Below are positions 8,831-17,376 of a stretch of DNA of 64,000 nucleotides, piece after piece; position 1 is the stretch's first letter, and every line of letters begins with the position of its first letter. The position numbers and the translations under genes were made by a program. Source of the stretch: Marihabitans asiaticum (GTDB taxonomy: Bacteria > Actinomycetota > Actinomycetes > Actinomycetales > Dermatophilaceae); contig NZ_VIUW01000001.1 in the NCBI RefSeq assembly GCF_007828725.1, positions 434,001 through 498,000 on the forward strand. The letters are read 5' to 3'. The notes under the pieces were generated by a model. That model saw nothing but the letters and a program-made list of their open reading frames with translations, did no database searches and was not told the DNA's origin.

Positions 8831-9880
8831 TCAGGAGCCGCCGACCAGCCGGTCCGCGATCGAGCGGACCGCCTGCGCGGCCCGCTCGCCCACCCCTTCG
8901 CCGCTGCCTCCGGACGCCCAGGCCGGGTCCTGCGGCATCGGCCCCATCGGGTCGGCGTTCTCCGGGTGGGACGGGTCGTTCTCGCGCGGGTCGGGCAGCG
9001 CCCGGCGGATCGCCTCCTCCATGCCGACCAGCTCGTGCCCCTCCGGCAGCAGGTCGCGGTGGAAGTCGTCCTCGGCGGCCACCATGTCGTGGTGCAGGCT
9101 CTCGACCAGGGCCTCGACGGTGGGGGCGGGCACGTCGGTGAGCACACCGGTGAGCGAGCCGACGAGGTCGGTGGGCATCAGGGGCACCTCGACCTGGGGC
9201 CGCTTCAGGTCGGCGACCTCGGCGTAGGTCTCGAGCAGATCGCCGTACGGCATCCGCTCGGGCCCGCCGATGTCGTAGTGCCGGGTCGCGGAGTCGACGG
9301 TGAGGGCACCGGCCAGGGCGGTGAGGGCGTCGACGACCGCGACCGGCTGCACGTCGGAGTTCATCCAGTCCGGCACGGTCTGCACCGGCAGCCGCTCGCT
9401 GACCTGGCGGATGATCTCGAAGGAGGTCGAGCCGCTGCCCATGAGCACCGCGGCGCGCAGCGTGATCGTCGTCGCCGAGGTGCCCGAGAGGATCTGCTCC
9501 ACCTCGTGCCGGGAGGTGACGTGGTCCGAGAGCTCGTCGGCCGGGGCATCCGGGACGATGCCGGAGAGGTAGACCACGCGCTGCACCCCGTGCTGGTCGA
9601 CGGCTGCGGCGACGTGCTGCGCGGCCTCGCGGTCCTTCTCGACGAAGTCGTCGCCCCCCATGCCGTGCACGAGGTAGTAGACCGCGTCCATGCCCTGCAG
9701 GGCGGCTGAGACCTCTTGCTCGTCGAGGATGTCCATCTCGACGGTCTCGACGCGCTCGGACCACCACGGCTGCTCCTCGCCCGGCGTGGTGGTCGTGCGC
9801 ACCGCGTAGCCGGCGTCGAGCAGCAGCGGGACGAGGCGGCTGCCGACGTAGCCGGTGGCGCCGGTGACGAGGACTCGCAT
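8831..9880 (-). CDS. NAD(P)H-binding atypical SDR (NmrA/NDUFA9-like)
   Basis: 349 aa with an N-terminal Rossmann fold: VTGATGYVGS is the GxxGxxG dinucleotide motif at 4-13. YYLVHGMGG, VVYLSGIVP and the R-x-E-VE-L pattern are typical of atypical SDRs that bind NAD(P) but often lack the YxxxK tetrad. The C-terminal third is acidic/proline rich and ends in an amphipathic stretch. Start supported by AAGGAG upstream of ATG 9880. It diverges from the ArsR regulator, whose operator may also affect this gene. Role unclear: quinone reductase-like, redox sensor or epimerase. Confidence 0.8.
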   Translation of the reverse strand: MRVLVTGATGYVGSRLVPLLLDAGYAVRTTTTPGEEQPWWSERVETVEMDILDEQEVSAALQGMDAVYYLVHGMGGDDFVEKDREAAQHVAAAVDQHGVQRVVYLSGIVPDAPADELSDHVTSRHEVEQILSGTSATTITLRAAVLMGSGSTSFEIIRQVSERLPVQTVPDWMNSDVQPVAVVDALTALAGALTVDSATRHYDIGGPERMPYGDLLETYAEVADLKRPQVEVPLMPTDLVGSLTGVLTDVPAPTVEALVESLHHDMVAAEDDFHRDLLPEGHELVGMEEAIRRALPDPRENDPSHPENADPMGPMPQDPAWASGGSGEGVGERAAQAVRSIADRLVGGS

Positions 9881-9976
9881 GGTCTTCTCCTTGTCTCGGG
9901 GTCGGTCGAACTCTCACCGGGAGAGCGGGCGGTGTCAACGCCATGTCCAACCTGGCCCAACACCAAAGGAAAGTGT

Positions 9977-10002
9977 GCAAAGGAATCTTTGCGGTCTATT
10001 CT
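9977..10002 (+). promoter_or_regulatory. ArsR-type operator and -10 box
   Basis: GCAAAG-GAAT-CTTTGC (9977-9992) is a perfect 6-bp-arm inverted repeat. It is followed by TATTCT (9997-10002), 6 nt before the GTG at 10009. The palindrome lies where the -35/-10 spacer should be, which fits autorepression. The sequence is far more AT-rich than its surroundings. Confidence 0.6.
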
Positions 10003-10008
10003 CTCTCC

Positions 10009-10590
10009 GTGACCCGACCCGACGCCATCACCCCGGACGTCACCGCGCTCAAGGCGATCGCTCACCCCCTTCGCCTCCGGCTGCTCGGTGAGCTGCGGCT
10101 GCACGGACCGTCCACGGCCACCCGGCTCGCGGCCGTCGTCGGGGAGAGCTCGGGGGCGACCAGCTATCACCTGCGCCAGCTGGAGCGGCACGGCTTCGTC
10201 GAGGACGCCGCCGAGCTCGGGACCAGGCGGGAGCGATGGTGGCGGGCAGCGGCCCAGTTCACCAGCGTCGGGTGGCCGGAGGCGGGCGAAGGGAGGGACG
10301 CGGCCGGCGCCTTCCACCAGGCCGTGGTGTCGATGTATGCCCGCACGGCGCAGCAGGCTGCCGAGGAGCAGTCGACCCTGCCCGAGTCGTGGGCGGCGCT
10401 GACCAGCGCAAGCGATGCCGTCGTGCGGGTGACGGCGGAGCAGGCCGAGCAGATCCGCCGCCGCCTCGAGCAGCTGATCTGGCAGGTCGTCGAGGAGTAC
10501 CCGGCCGCGACCGACGAGGCGTCGCCGGGCGCGCGCCTGTACCAGGTGCAGGTGCAGTCCTTCGCCATGCCGGGGCAGGGTGATGACTGA
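10009..10590 (+). CDS. ArsR-family winged-helix transcriptional regulator
   Basis: 193 aa with an N-terminal winged helix (about 10-80: AIAHPLRLRLLGELR, ATSYHLRQLERHGFV) and a longer helical C-terminus. An upstream in-frame ATG (9943) was rejected because the operator and -10 lie between it and GTG 10009; the GTG is 6 nt after TATTCT, a leaderless arrangement. There is no CxC metal motif, so a metal sensor is unlikely. It overlaps the downstream MFS gene by 8 nt, so it probably represses that exporter. A second pair of the same design lies at 62078-63916. Confidence 0.85.
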   Translation: MTRPDAITPDVTALKAIAHPLRLRLLGELRLHGPSTATRLAAVVGESSGATSYHLRQLERHGFVEDAAELGTRRERWWRAAAQFTSVGWPEAGEGRDAAGAFHQAVVSMYARTAQQAAEEQSTLPESWAALTSASDAVVRVTAEQAEQIRRRLEQLIWQVVEEYPAATDEASPGARLYQVQVQSFAMPGQGDD

Positions 10591-11920
10591 GCGAGCCGAC
10601 CTGCGCACCGAGGGCGTGCCGTCGGTGGCTGCCGCGCGGCGGACCTTCTACCTGCTGACGATCACCCGGTGGGTGCCGACCGGCTTCGTCGTCGGCCTCT
10701 TCGTGCTGTGGGCCCTCGACATCGGGCTGAGCACCGCCGAGGCGCTCACCCAGATGGCGGTGATCGGGGTCGTCGTCGCGCTGCTCGAGCTGCCGACGAG
10801 CGGCTTCACCGACGCCTTCGGGCGCCGCCCGGTCTACCTCGCCGCGGCGGCGGTCCAGGTCGCCTCAGCAGTGGCGTACCTCGTCGCCGAGGGGCCGGTG
10901 AGCTATCTGCTCGCCGGCGTGCTCATGGGCGCCTTCCGAGCCCTGGAGTCCGGCCCGCTCGAGGCGTGGTTCGTCGACGCCGTGCACGTGCACGAGCCCG
11001 GTGCCGACGTAGACCAGCCGCTGGCGCGCGCGGCCTCGCTCGTCGGTGCCAGCATGGCCAGCACCTCGCTCCTCGCCGGTCTGCTCGTGTGGTGGCACCC
11101 CTTCGCCGCACGCTCCCCGCTCGAGTTGCCGATGATCCTCTTCGCCGTCACCGCACTCGGCCACCTCCTCGCCGTCGCCCTGCTCATGCGCGAGGTGCCG
11201 CACCTGCACGCCGACGCGGCCACCGACGACCTCGTCGTCGACGATGACCCCGGCGAGAGCGCGTGGGCCCGCGCGCTGCGCTCGGCCCGGGCCACCCCTT
11301 CGGTCATCCGCAGCGGGCTGCGGCTGCTGCGCGCCAGCGCCGCCCTGCGCGGGGTGATCCTCGCCGGGGCGCTCACCTCGGTCGTCATGGTCGTGCAGGA
11401 GAGCCTCATGCCGATCCGTCTCACCGAGCTCCTCGGCGACGACCTGGGTCGCTCCGGGGCGTGGATGGGACCGGTCGCGGCGCTCGGGTGGGGGGCCTTC
11501 GCGCTCGGGGCCGCGGGCTACGGGCGGCTCGCCCGGCGGCTGGGTGTCGCCCGCACCGCGATGCTCGGGCGCGCCCTGCACTGCCTAGGTGCCCTGGCGA
11601 TGGGGCTGATGCTGGGGCCGGTGGCGCTCGTCGGGGCGTACCTGCTCACCTACGGACTCTTCGGGAGCGGCGCGATGAACCGGGCGCTTATGCACCGCGA
11701 GGCCAGCGCAGACAACCGCGCGACCGTCTTGTCGCTCGAGTCGATGGTGACCTTCTTCGCCTTCGCGCTCGCGTCGCCGGCGCTGGGCATCCTCGCCGAG
11801 CGGACCAGCACGGCCACGGCGATGGTCGTCGCGGCGGTCGTCGGCCTCGCAGCCCTGCCCGCGTACCTGCCCGCGCTGCGCGCCGAGCGCTCTCGTCCCC
11901 TCCCCAGGGGCGCCGCCTGA
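10583..11920 (+). CDS. MFS transporter (drug/export type)
   Basis: 445-residue membrane protein with about 12 hydrophobic segments. The loop after helix 2, FTDAFGRRPVYL, matches the MFS GxxxDRxGRR-like motif. Translation starts at ATG 10583 (or GTG 10580), inside the end of the ArsR gene (stop at 10590), so the two are coupled. A polar insert near 195-215 (HADAATDDLVVDDDPGES) forms the central cytoplasmic loop. Substrate unknown; control by an adjacent ArsR-type repressor suggests inducible efflux of a toxic compound. Confidence 0.87.
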   Translation: MTERADLRTEGVPSVAAARRTFYLLTITRWVPTGFVVGLFVLWALDIGLSTAEALTQMAVIGVVVALLELPTSGFTDAFGRRPVYLAAAAVQVASAVAYLVAEGPVSYLLAGVLMGAFRALESGPLEAWFVDAVHVHEPGADVDQPLARAASLVGASMASTSLLAGLLVWWHPFAARSPLELPMILFAVTALGHLLAVALLMREVPHLHADAATDDLVVDDDPGESAWARALRSARATPSVIRSGLRLLRASAALRGVILAGALTSVVMVVQESLMPIRLTELLGDDLGRSGAWMGPVAALGWGAFALGAAGYGRLARRLGVARTAMLGRALHCLGALAMGLMLGPVALVGAYLLTYGLFGSGAMNRALMHREASADNRATVLSLESMVTFFAFALASPALGILAERTSTATAMVVAAVVGLAALPAYLPALRAERSRPLPRGAA

Positions 11921-11934
11921 CCGTCGCTGTCTGC

Positions 11935-11964
11935 TCCTCGCCTCCGCCTATCCTCAGGCGAGGA
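11935..11964 (+). promoter_or_regulatory. hairpin with embedded -10 upstream of the M23 gene
   Basis: TCCTCGCCT (11935-11943) pairs perfectly with AGGCGAGGA (11956-11964). The loop contains TATCCT (11949-11954), a possible -10 about 24 nt before the GTG at 11979. It may end the MFS transcript or shape the next gene's leader. Confidence 0.35.
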
Positions 11965-11978
11965 CGAAGGGAAGACCT

Positions 11979-12869
11979 GTGGACTCTGCACGTCGGGCGG
12001 TCGCCCGCTACCAGACCTGGTGGCTGCGGTTGGCTTTCCTCACGGTCGTGGCCGGGGAGCTCGGCGGTTCGCTGGGACCTGCCGGGTCCTTGCTGGCGGT
12101 CGTCTTCGTCGCGATGTTCTTCGTGCGGGCGCCGCGGCAGGACCACCGTAGCCCCGTGCACACCCAGCCCCCGGTGCTCGGCCGCTGGGTGCCGATCAAC
12201 TCACCCGGGTCCAAGGTCCCCAGTCACGGCATCCGCGCCTACGGCCAGGCCTTCGCGATCGACATCCTGCACCCCCGCTCCATGCCACGTCCTCCGGCGC
12301 CCGGATGGGGCCTGAGCCAGCGCCCGCCCGAGGCGTACAGCTGTTTCGGCGAGCCGGTTCATGCGATGGCTGCAGGCACCGTCGTGCGCGCATCCGACGG
12401 GCTACGGGATCACCGGACGCGCAGCACCTGGCCAGGTCTGATCTACATGCTGACGATCGAGGCCGCCGCGCGTGAGGTCCTGGGCGCGGGGTTCGTCGTG
12501 GGCAACCACGTCGTCATCGACCACGGTGACGGGGTCTACTCGGCCTACGCACACCTCCAGCAGGGCTCGGTCACGGTCTCTGCCGATGACCAGGTGACGG
12601 CAGGAGAGCAGATCGCACTGGTGGGCAACTCGGGCAACACCAGCGAGCCGCACCTGCACGTCCAGCTCATGGACCACTCCCGCTTCACCGCGGCAGCAGG
12701 TCTGCCCTTCCGCTGGGAGAACATCCGGCAGCGGGGCAAGGAGACCGACGAATCCTGGTCGCACAAGCCGGTGTCGCGGCAGATCACGCCTGGCCTGCCC
12801 GCCGACGGTCAGGTCTTCGTGAGTGCATCACGGCCGCCAGGAGTGCCGACGAGGACCGAGCCGAGCTGA
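11979..12869 (+). CDS. membrane-anchored M23 (LytM) family peptidase
   Basis: 296 aa. Residues ~15-50 are hydrophobic (two short membrane segments), followed by a LytM/M23 domain. Metal-site motifs: SHGIRAYGQAFAID supplies His and Asp, and EPHLHVQL is the HxH motif; VVIDHGDGVYSAYAHL and GEQIALVGNSGNT are the usual core strands. Spacing between the first His and Asp is longer than the classic HxxxD, as in a Gram-positive subfamily, so peptidase activity is likely but unproven. Start is GTG 11979; no close Shine-Dalgarno. Probable role: outside the membrane on peptidoglycan crosslinks or stems. Confidence 0.78.
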   Translation: MDSARRAVARYQTWWLRLAFLTVVAGELGGSLGPAGSLLAVVFVAMFFVRAPRQDHRSPVHTQPPVLGRWVPINSPGSKVPSHGIRAYGQAFAIDILHPRSMPRPPAPGWGLSQRPPEAYSCFGEPVHAMAAGTVVRASDGLRDHRTRSTWPGLIYMLTIEAAAREVLGAGFVVGNHVVIDHGDGVYSAYAHLQQGSVTVSADDQVTAGEQIALVGNSGNTSEPHLHVQLMDHSRFTAAAGLPFRWENIRQRGKETDESWSHKPVSRQITPGLPADGQVFVSASRPPGVPTRTEPS

Positions 12870-12908
12870 CCGGGATCGCTCGATTCGCCCCCTTCGCCTC
12901 TCTCGCAA

Positions 12909-13114
12909 TAGGATTGATGGCAATGGCCCGCCCAGTTCTGCTGCGGGCCGCCGCACCGGCCTCTTCGTGCCGGTGCCGGGCAGCTCACGGACGAGCCGCC
13001 CCGGAGAGACCTCCTCGCCTGCCGATGCAGCGCTGACGTCTGTTCGCCGATGCGCCGCGACACCCCGTCGCGCCGGGCAGAACGACCAGGACCACAGATG
13101 TGGAGCACCACCGC
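12909..13114 (+). other. long 5' leader of the DEAD-box helicase gene
   Basis: A -10-like TAGGAT (12909-12914) lies about 200 nt before the helicase ATG. The segment holds the hairpin CACCGGC (12954-12960)/GCCGGTG (12969-12975). It also has a possible 37-codon upstream frame starting ATG 12923 and ending at a TGA near 13036, arginine- and cysteine-containing. No known riboswitch is recognised. Helicase leaders often mediate cold-shock or autoregulatory control, which is only an analogy here. Confidence 0.35.
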
Positions 13115-14593
13115 ATGACCCAGACCTTCGCCGACCTCGGCGTGCCCACCCCCTTCGTCACCGCGCTTGGCCGGCGCGGCATCACCACCCCCACCCCGAT
13201 CCAGGCGGCGACGCTGCCGGACAGCCTCGCCGGGCGCGACGTCCTCGGCCGCGGGCGCACCGGGTCGGGCAAGACCTTCGCCTTCCTCCTGCCGCTCGTC
13301 ACCCGGCTCACGCAGGAGCCCCGCCGCCCGCAGAGCAAGCGGCCCCGCGCGCTCATCCTCGCCCCGACCCGCGAGCTCGTCGCTCAGATCGAGGAGTCCT
13401 TCGCCACCCTCACCGAGGGCACCCCGCTCACCAGCCGCGTCGTCTTCGGCGGCGTCGGCCAGGGGCCGCAGGTCGAGGCGATCCGCCGCGGCGTCGATGT
13501 CGTCATCGCCTGCCCCGGGCGCCTGGAGGACCTCATCGGCCAGGGCCACGTCAGCCTCGACGCGATCGAGGTGACGATCCTCGACGAGGCCGACCACATG
13601 GCCGACCTCGGATTCCTCCCCGGCGTGAAGCGGCTGCTGGACAAGACCCCGCGCGGCGGGCAGCGGATGCTCTTCTCCGCCACCCTCGACGCCGGCGTCG
13701 ACGTGCTCGTCAAGCGCTACCTCGACCGGCCGGTCACCCACGAGGCCGACTCGGCCCAGTCGCCGGTCGAGACGATGGAGCACCACGTGCTGCGGGTCGA
13801 CCCCGGCCACCACCTCGACGTGCTCGCCGACCTCGTCGCGGCGCCGGGACGCACCGTCGTCTTCGCCCGCACCAAGCACCGAGCCAAGAAGTTCGCCAAG
13901 CAGCTCGGTCAGCGCGGCGTGCCCGCCGTCGAGCTGCACGGCAACCTCAGTCAGAACGCGCGCACCCGCACGATGGACGCCTTCCACTCCGGCAAGGCGA
14001 GCACCCTCGTGGCCACCGACATCGCCGCGCGCGGCATCCACGTCGACGACGTCGCGCTCGTCATCCACGCCGACCCGCCGGTCGAGCACAAGGCGTACCT
14101 GCACCGCTCGGGCCGCACCGCGCGCGCCGGGTCCGAGGGCACCGTTATCACCCTGATGACGCCCGACCAGCGATCCGACGTGCACTCCCTCATGCGCAAG
14201 GCCGGGATCAAGCCCACGACCACTCAGGTCGCCCCCGGGCATGTGCTGCTGAGTGAGCTGGCACCCGGCGAGCGGGAGTTCCCCGGCGCCTTCGTCCCGG
14301 AGGTCCCGCAGCAGCAGTCCTCCGGCAGGGGCGGGGCGAAGGGGGGACGCTCGGGTGGTCGTCCCGGCGGCCAGGGCGGTCGCTCGGGCGGGGGCAACCG
14401 CTCCAGCGGTGGCCGCTCTGGTGGGGGCCAGCGCTCCGGCGGCCAGCGTGGCGGGTCCGGCGGGGGTCGCTCCGGGGGCTCCGGTGGCGGTCGCGCCGGC
14501 GGGCAGGGCCGCTCGGGTCAGCCGCGCTCGGGCCAGGCCGGCTCCGGTGGTGGCCGTCGGCGCACAGCGGCCGACGTCAGCGCCGGTCGCTGA
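13115..14593 (+). CDS. DEAD-box ATP-dependent RNA helicase with RGG-like tail
   Basis: 492 aa. Two RecA domains contain TPIQ (Q motif), GRTGSGKT (47-54), PTRELVAQ, DEAD at 157-160, SAT, ATDIAARG and HRSGRTARAG, all in order. From about residue 410 the tail is almost entirely Gly, Ser, Arg and Gln, an RNA-binding RGG-type low-complexity region. It should unwind RNA during ribosome assembly or cold adaptation. ATG 13115 is preferred over GTG 13100 because GGAG at 13102-13105 is spaced 9 nt from it. It is preceded by a long leader and followed by a perfect palindrome. Confidence 0.95.
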   Translation: MTQTFADLGVPTPFVTALGRRGITTPTPIQAATLPDSLAGRDVLGRGRTGSGKTFAFLLPLVTRLTQEPRRPQSKRPRALILAPTRELVAQIEESFATLTEGTPLTSRVVFGGVGQGPQVEAIRRGVDVVIACPGRLEDLIGQGHVSLDAIEVTILDEADHMADLGFLPGVKRLLDKTPRGGQRMLFSATLDAGVDVLVKRYLDRPVTHEADSAQSPVETMEHHVLRVDPGHHLDVLADLVAAPGRTVVFARTKHRAKKFAKQLGQRGVPAVELHGNLSQNARTRTMDAFHSGKASTLVATDIAARGIHVDDVALVIHADPPVEHKAYLHRSGRTARAGSEGTVITLMTPDQRSDVHSLMRKAGIKPTTTQVAPGHVLLSELAPGEREFPGAFVPEVPQQQSSGRGGAKGGRSGGRPGGQGGRSGGGNRSSGGRSGGGQRSGGQRGGSGGGRSGGSGGGRAGGQGRSGQPRSGQAGSGGGRRRTAADVSAGR

Positions 14594-14618
14594 GAGCACT
14601 GAGGTCGTCAGGGCACTG

Positions 14619-14664
14619 ATTCGAAGAAGGATCGTCACCTCGAGGTGACGATCCTTCTTCGAAT
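14619..14664. repeat. perfect 46-bp palindrome, family with 46845-46892
   Basis: Each 23-nt half is the exact complement of the other; the half begins ATTCGAAGAAGGATCGTCAC. It lies 25 bp after the helicase stop and probably acts as a terminator, though no T-tract follows. The copy at 46845 shares TTCGAAGA, a 6-nt spacer, and the central GTCACCTCGAGGTGAC. Confidence 0.85.
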
Positions 14665-14696
14665 GCCACGGCGCCGCGGACGCTACTGTCGGGTAC

Positions 14697-15167
14697 ATGA
14701 CCGACAGCCACGCCCCAGTCATCGAGGCCAGCATCGACATCGCCGCACCGCCCGAGCAGGTGTGGGCGATCGTCTCCGACCCGCGTGCCATGGGCGGCTT
14801 CTCCGACCAGGTGCTGCGCACGATCGTGCGAGGCACCGACCCGGTGGGCAAGGGCACCCGCACCCTCAACATCAACCGCCGGGGCGCTCTGGTGTGGCCC
14901 ACCCGGGCCAAGGTCATCGACTTCGACCCCCCACGCCGCTACGCCTACCGGGTCAAGGACAACGCCGCGATCTGGACCTTCGACCTCGAGCCGACCGCGA
15001 CGGGCACCCGCCTGACCCACCGACGGGACGCGAGCGCGGGACTCACCGACGTCTCGCTCACGCTGCAGCGCAAGGTCCTCGGCGGGGTCGCCCCCTTCGA
15101 GGCCGAGATGGAGCAGGGCATGGCCCGCACCCTCGAGCGGGTCAAGCAGGCGGCCGAGGCGGCCTGA
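14697..15167 (+). CDS. SRPBCC family protein
   Basis: 156-residue START/Bet v1-like (polyketide cyclase/dehydrase type) protein. It starts with the usual strand EASIDIAAPPEQVWAIVSDP and ends with a long helix (APFEAEMEQGMARTLERVKQ). The fold makes a hydrophobic cavity for lipids or small hydrophobic ligands. TACTGT (14684-14689) lies 7 nt before the ATG, so the message is probably leaderless. It is convergent with the thioesterase. No partner can be named; function unknown beyond ligand binding. Confidence 0.85.
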   Translation: MTDSHAPVIEASIDIAAPPEQVWAIVSDPRAMGGFSDQVLRTIVRGTDPVGKGTRTLNINRRGALVWPTRAKVIDFDPPRRYAYRVKDNAAIWTFDLEPTATGTRLTHRRDASAGLTDVSLTLQRKVLGGVAPFEAEMEQGMARTLERVKQAAEAA

Positions 15168-15206
15168 GCCGGGCCGACGCCCTGGCTCATCCCCCTTCGC
15201 CCGAGG

Positions 15207-16022
15207 TCAGCCGAACACTGCGATCGTCTGCCGGCTGATCGCGACGAGCCGGCCGTCTGGGTGCCAGACGTGCGCCACGGTGTGCGCGTAGCCGTCGCGG
15301 GCTTGGTCGGTGCGGACCTCGTACTGCCAGAAGGTGTCCGGCGCGGCGGTGACGTCGTCGAGCAGCTCGAGGGTCCACGTCATCGAGCTCGCCGGACGCG
15401 GCTGGTCGAGCATCTGGATCACCGCGGGCGGCCACGCGTCGAGGAGCGAGACGAAGTGCTCCTCGCCGAAGACCGGCGGCGCCTCGCGGAAGCGCATGTA
15501 CCCCTTGAGGTGGCTGGTGCCGGCGCTGCTGTATGCCCATCCGCCGTCGGCGGTGCGCAGGTCGACATGGGCGAGGAAGTCGGGGGTGGTCCCCTCGATG
15601 AACGGGATCACGCTGACCTCTTCCGGCGGGGTCAGGTCGCTCCGCTGCGCGTCCGGGTCGACGACGACCTGTGACGCGCGGGGCCGCCCGAAGCTCGCCA
15701 GCATCGCCGCCTCGACGTCACCGTCCTGGACGACGAGCACCTCGCCCTGCACCGCCGAGCGGCCCGCGCGCAGGATGCGCGGCTGCAGCTCGGCCTCGCC
15801 CGGCTCGAGCGGCCCGACGAAGGAGACCGTCATCGAGCGAAGGGGGAGCAGCCCCCCTTCGTCTGCCCCCGCGTCGGTCCCGTCGGAGGGCAGCTGCGCC
15901 TTGAGGGCGGAGAGCATGAGCCCGGCGACGAGCCCGCCGTAGGTGGCCCGGCCCTGGCCCCACCCCGGGGCGACGTGCGCGGTGCCGGTCCGGGCCTGGT
16001 CGAGCATCTCCTGGAGATCCAT
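15207..16022 (-). CDS. thioesterase family protein (double hotdog, TesB-like)
   Basis: 271 aa resembling acyl-CoA thioesterase II-like proteins. The first half has GQGRATYGGLVAGLMLSALKA, SMTVSFVGPL and EVLVVQDGD. The second has MTWTLELLDD and ends HVWHPDGRLVAISRQTIAVF, the usual strand of the second hotdog. It should cleave acyl-CoA thioesters in the cytoplasm. It stands alone on the minus strand, convergent with the SRPBCC gene with a 39-bp gap, and about 30 bp downstream of the lactone oxidase gene. Confidence 0.83.
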   Translation of the reverse strand: MDLQEMLDQARTGTAHVAPGWGQGRATYGGLVAGLMLSALKAQLPSDGTDAGADEGGLLPLRSMTVSFVGPLEPGEAELQPRILRAGRSAVQGEVLVVQDGDVEAAMLASFGRPRASQVVVDPDAQRSDLTPPEEVSVIPFIEGTTPDFLAHVDLRTADGGWAYSSAGTSHLKGYMRFREAPPVFGEEHFVSLLDAWPPAVIQMLDQPRPASSMTWTLELLDDVTAAPDTFWQYEVRTDQARDGYAHTVAHVWHPDGRLVAISRQTIAVFG

Positions 16023-16053
16023 GAGGGAGATGGTCTCACTGCGCGCTGCGGAC

Positions 16054-17376
16054 TCAGTCGCCTAGGACGCGCGCGAGGTAGGCGTTGGTGAACACGCGCT
16101 CGGGGTCGGCGGCGTCACGCACCGCGAGGAAGTCCTCGAAGTGGTCGTAGCGCTCGCGCAGCTGCTCGGCGGCCAGGGTGTGCATCTTGCCCCAGTGCGG
16201 GCGCCCCTCGTGGGCGGTGAAGATGTCCTGGGCCGCGGCGAAGTAGCGGGTCGGGTCGGTGCGGTGGTACTGGTGCACCGCGACGTAGCAGCTCTCCCGG
16301 GCGTGGCCGGTGGAGAGCCAGATGTCGTCAGCGGCGGTGAAGCGCACCTCGACCGGGAACGTGACGCGCTCGTGGCCGGCGTCGAACCAGCGTTGCAGCG
16401 CCGCGACGACCTCCGTGAGCGCCTCCCGCGGCATCGCGAACTCCGACTCGCGAAAGCGCACCCGCCTGGGGGAGATGAAGACCTCGTGGGAGTGGTCGAC
16501 GTACTCGCGTGCCGACAACGCCGCAGCGCTGACCGCGTTGATCGACGGGGTGAAACGGGGGGCGCGTCGCCCGACCCGGTTGACGACCTCGAAGAGGCCG
16601 TTGCTCAGGAGCTCGTCGTCGACGAGACGGCGCGCGCGGCCGAGCGGGGCGCGCTCGGTGCCGGCGGGGACGCGGTTATTGCGCTTGACCAGCGCATTCT
16701 GAGTGTGCGGGAACCAGAAGAACTCGAAGTGGTCGTTGTCCCCGACCAGCTCCGGCAGCCGGTCGAGGACCTCCGGCAGCGCCATCGGCTCCTCCCGGGC
16801 GTGGAGCAGGAAGGCGGGCACGCAGCGCAGCGTCACCTCGGTGATGATGCCCAGCGCCCCGAGCGAGACCCGAGCCGCGTCGAACCACGGGTGCTCGGCG
16901 TCGATCTCGACCACCTCGCCGTCAGCGGTCACGAGCTGCAGCGCGGCCACGGCGTCGGCGATGCCCCGCAGGCGGCTCCCGGTCCCGTGCGTGCCGGTGG
17001 AGATCGCGCCGGCGACGGACTGCGGGTCGACGTCACCGAGGTTGGGCAGGGCCAGGCCGAGCGCGAGCAGCTGGCGGTTCAGCTCGTGCAGAGACATCCC
17101 GGCCTCGACGCGCACCAGGCGCTCGCCCTCGATCGGCGAAGGGGTCGCCGCCGCAGGGTGTCCGAGCAGCCTGTTCATCCGGTCGAGCCGCAGCAGCACA
17201 CCCTCGGTCGCGACGATCGGGGTGAACGAGTGGCCGGCCCCGTAGGCCTTGACGGTGAGACCCTCGGAGCGGGCGGCGCGCACGACATCCCTGACCTCCT
17301 CGGTCGAAGACGGGTGGAGCACCCGTGTCGGATGCGCGCTGACGTTGCCCGCCCAGTTCTCCCAGACCTGACTCAT
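16054..17376 (-). CDS. FAD-linked sugar-1,4-lactone oxidase (D-arabinono-lactone oxidase family)
   Basis: 440 aa. An N-terminal FAD-binding PCMH domain (about 10-175) carries KAYGAGHSFTPI and GAISTGTHGTGS; a C-terminal ALO domain holds the RPHWGKMHTL segment conserved in aldonolactone oxidases and dehydrogenases. It should oxidise an aldono-1,4-lactone or similar polyol/sugar using FAD. The ATG overlaps the stop of the PLP aldolase-like gene (ATGA), so the two are co-translated; I recall this pair being adjacent in other actinobacteria. No signal peptide. Substrate uncertain. Confidence 0.88.
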   Translation of the reverse strand: MSQVWENWAGNVSAHPTRVLHPSSTEEVRDVVRAARSEGLTVKAYGAGHSFTPIVATEGVLLRLDRMNRLLGHPAAATPSPIEGERLVRVEAGMSLHELNRQLLALGLALPNLGDVDPQSVAGAISTGTHGTGSRLRGIADAVAALQLVTADGEVVEIDAEHPWFDAARVSLGALGIITEVTLRCVPAFLLHAREEPMALPEVLDRLPELVGDNDHFEFFWFPHTQNALVKRNNRVPAGTERAPLGRARRLVDDELLSNGLFEVVNRVGRRAPRFTPSINAVSAAALSAREYVDHSHEVFISPRRVRFRESEFAMPREALTEVVAALQRWFDAGHERVTFPVEVRFTAADDIWLSTGHARESCYVAVHQYHRTDPTRYFAAAQDIFTAHEGRPHWGKMHTLAAEQLRERYDHFEDFLAVRDAADPERVFTNAYLARVLGD

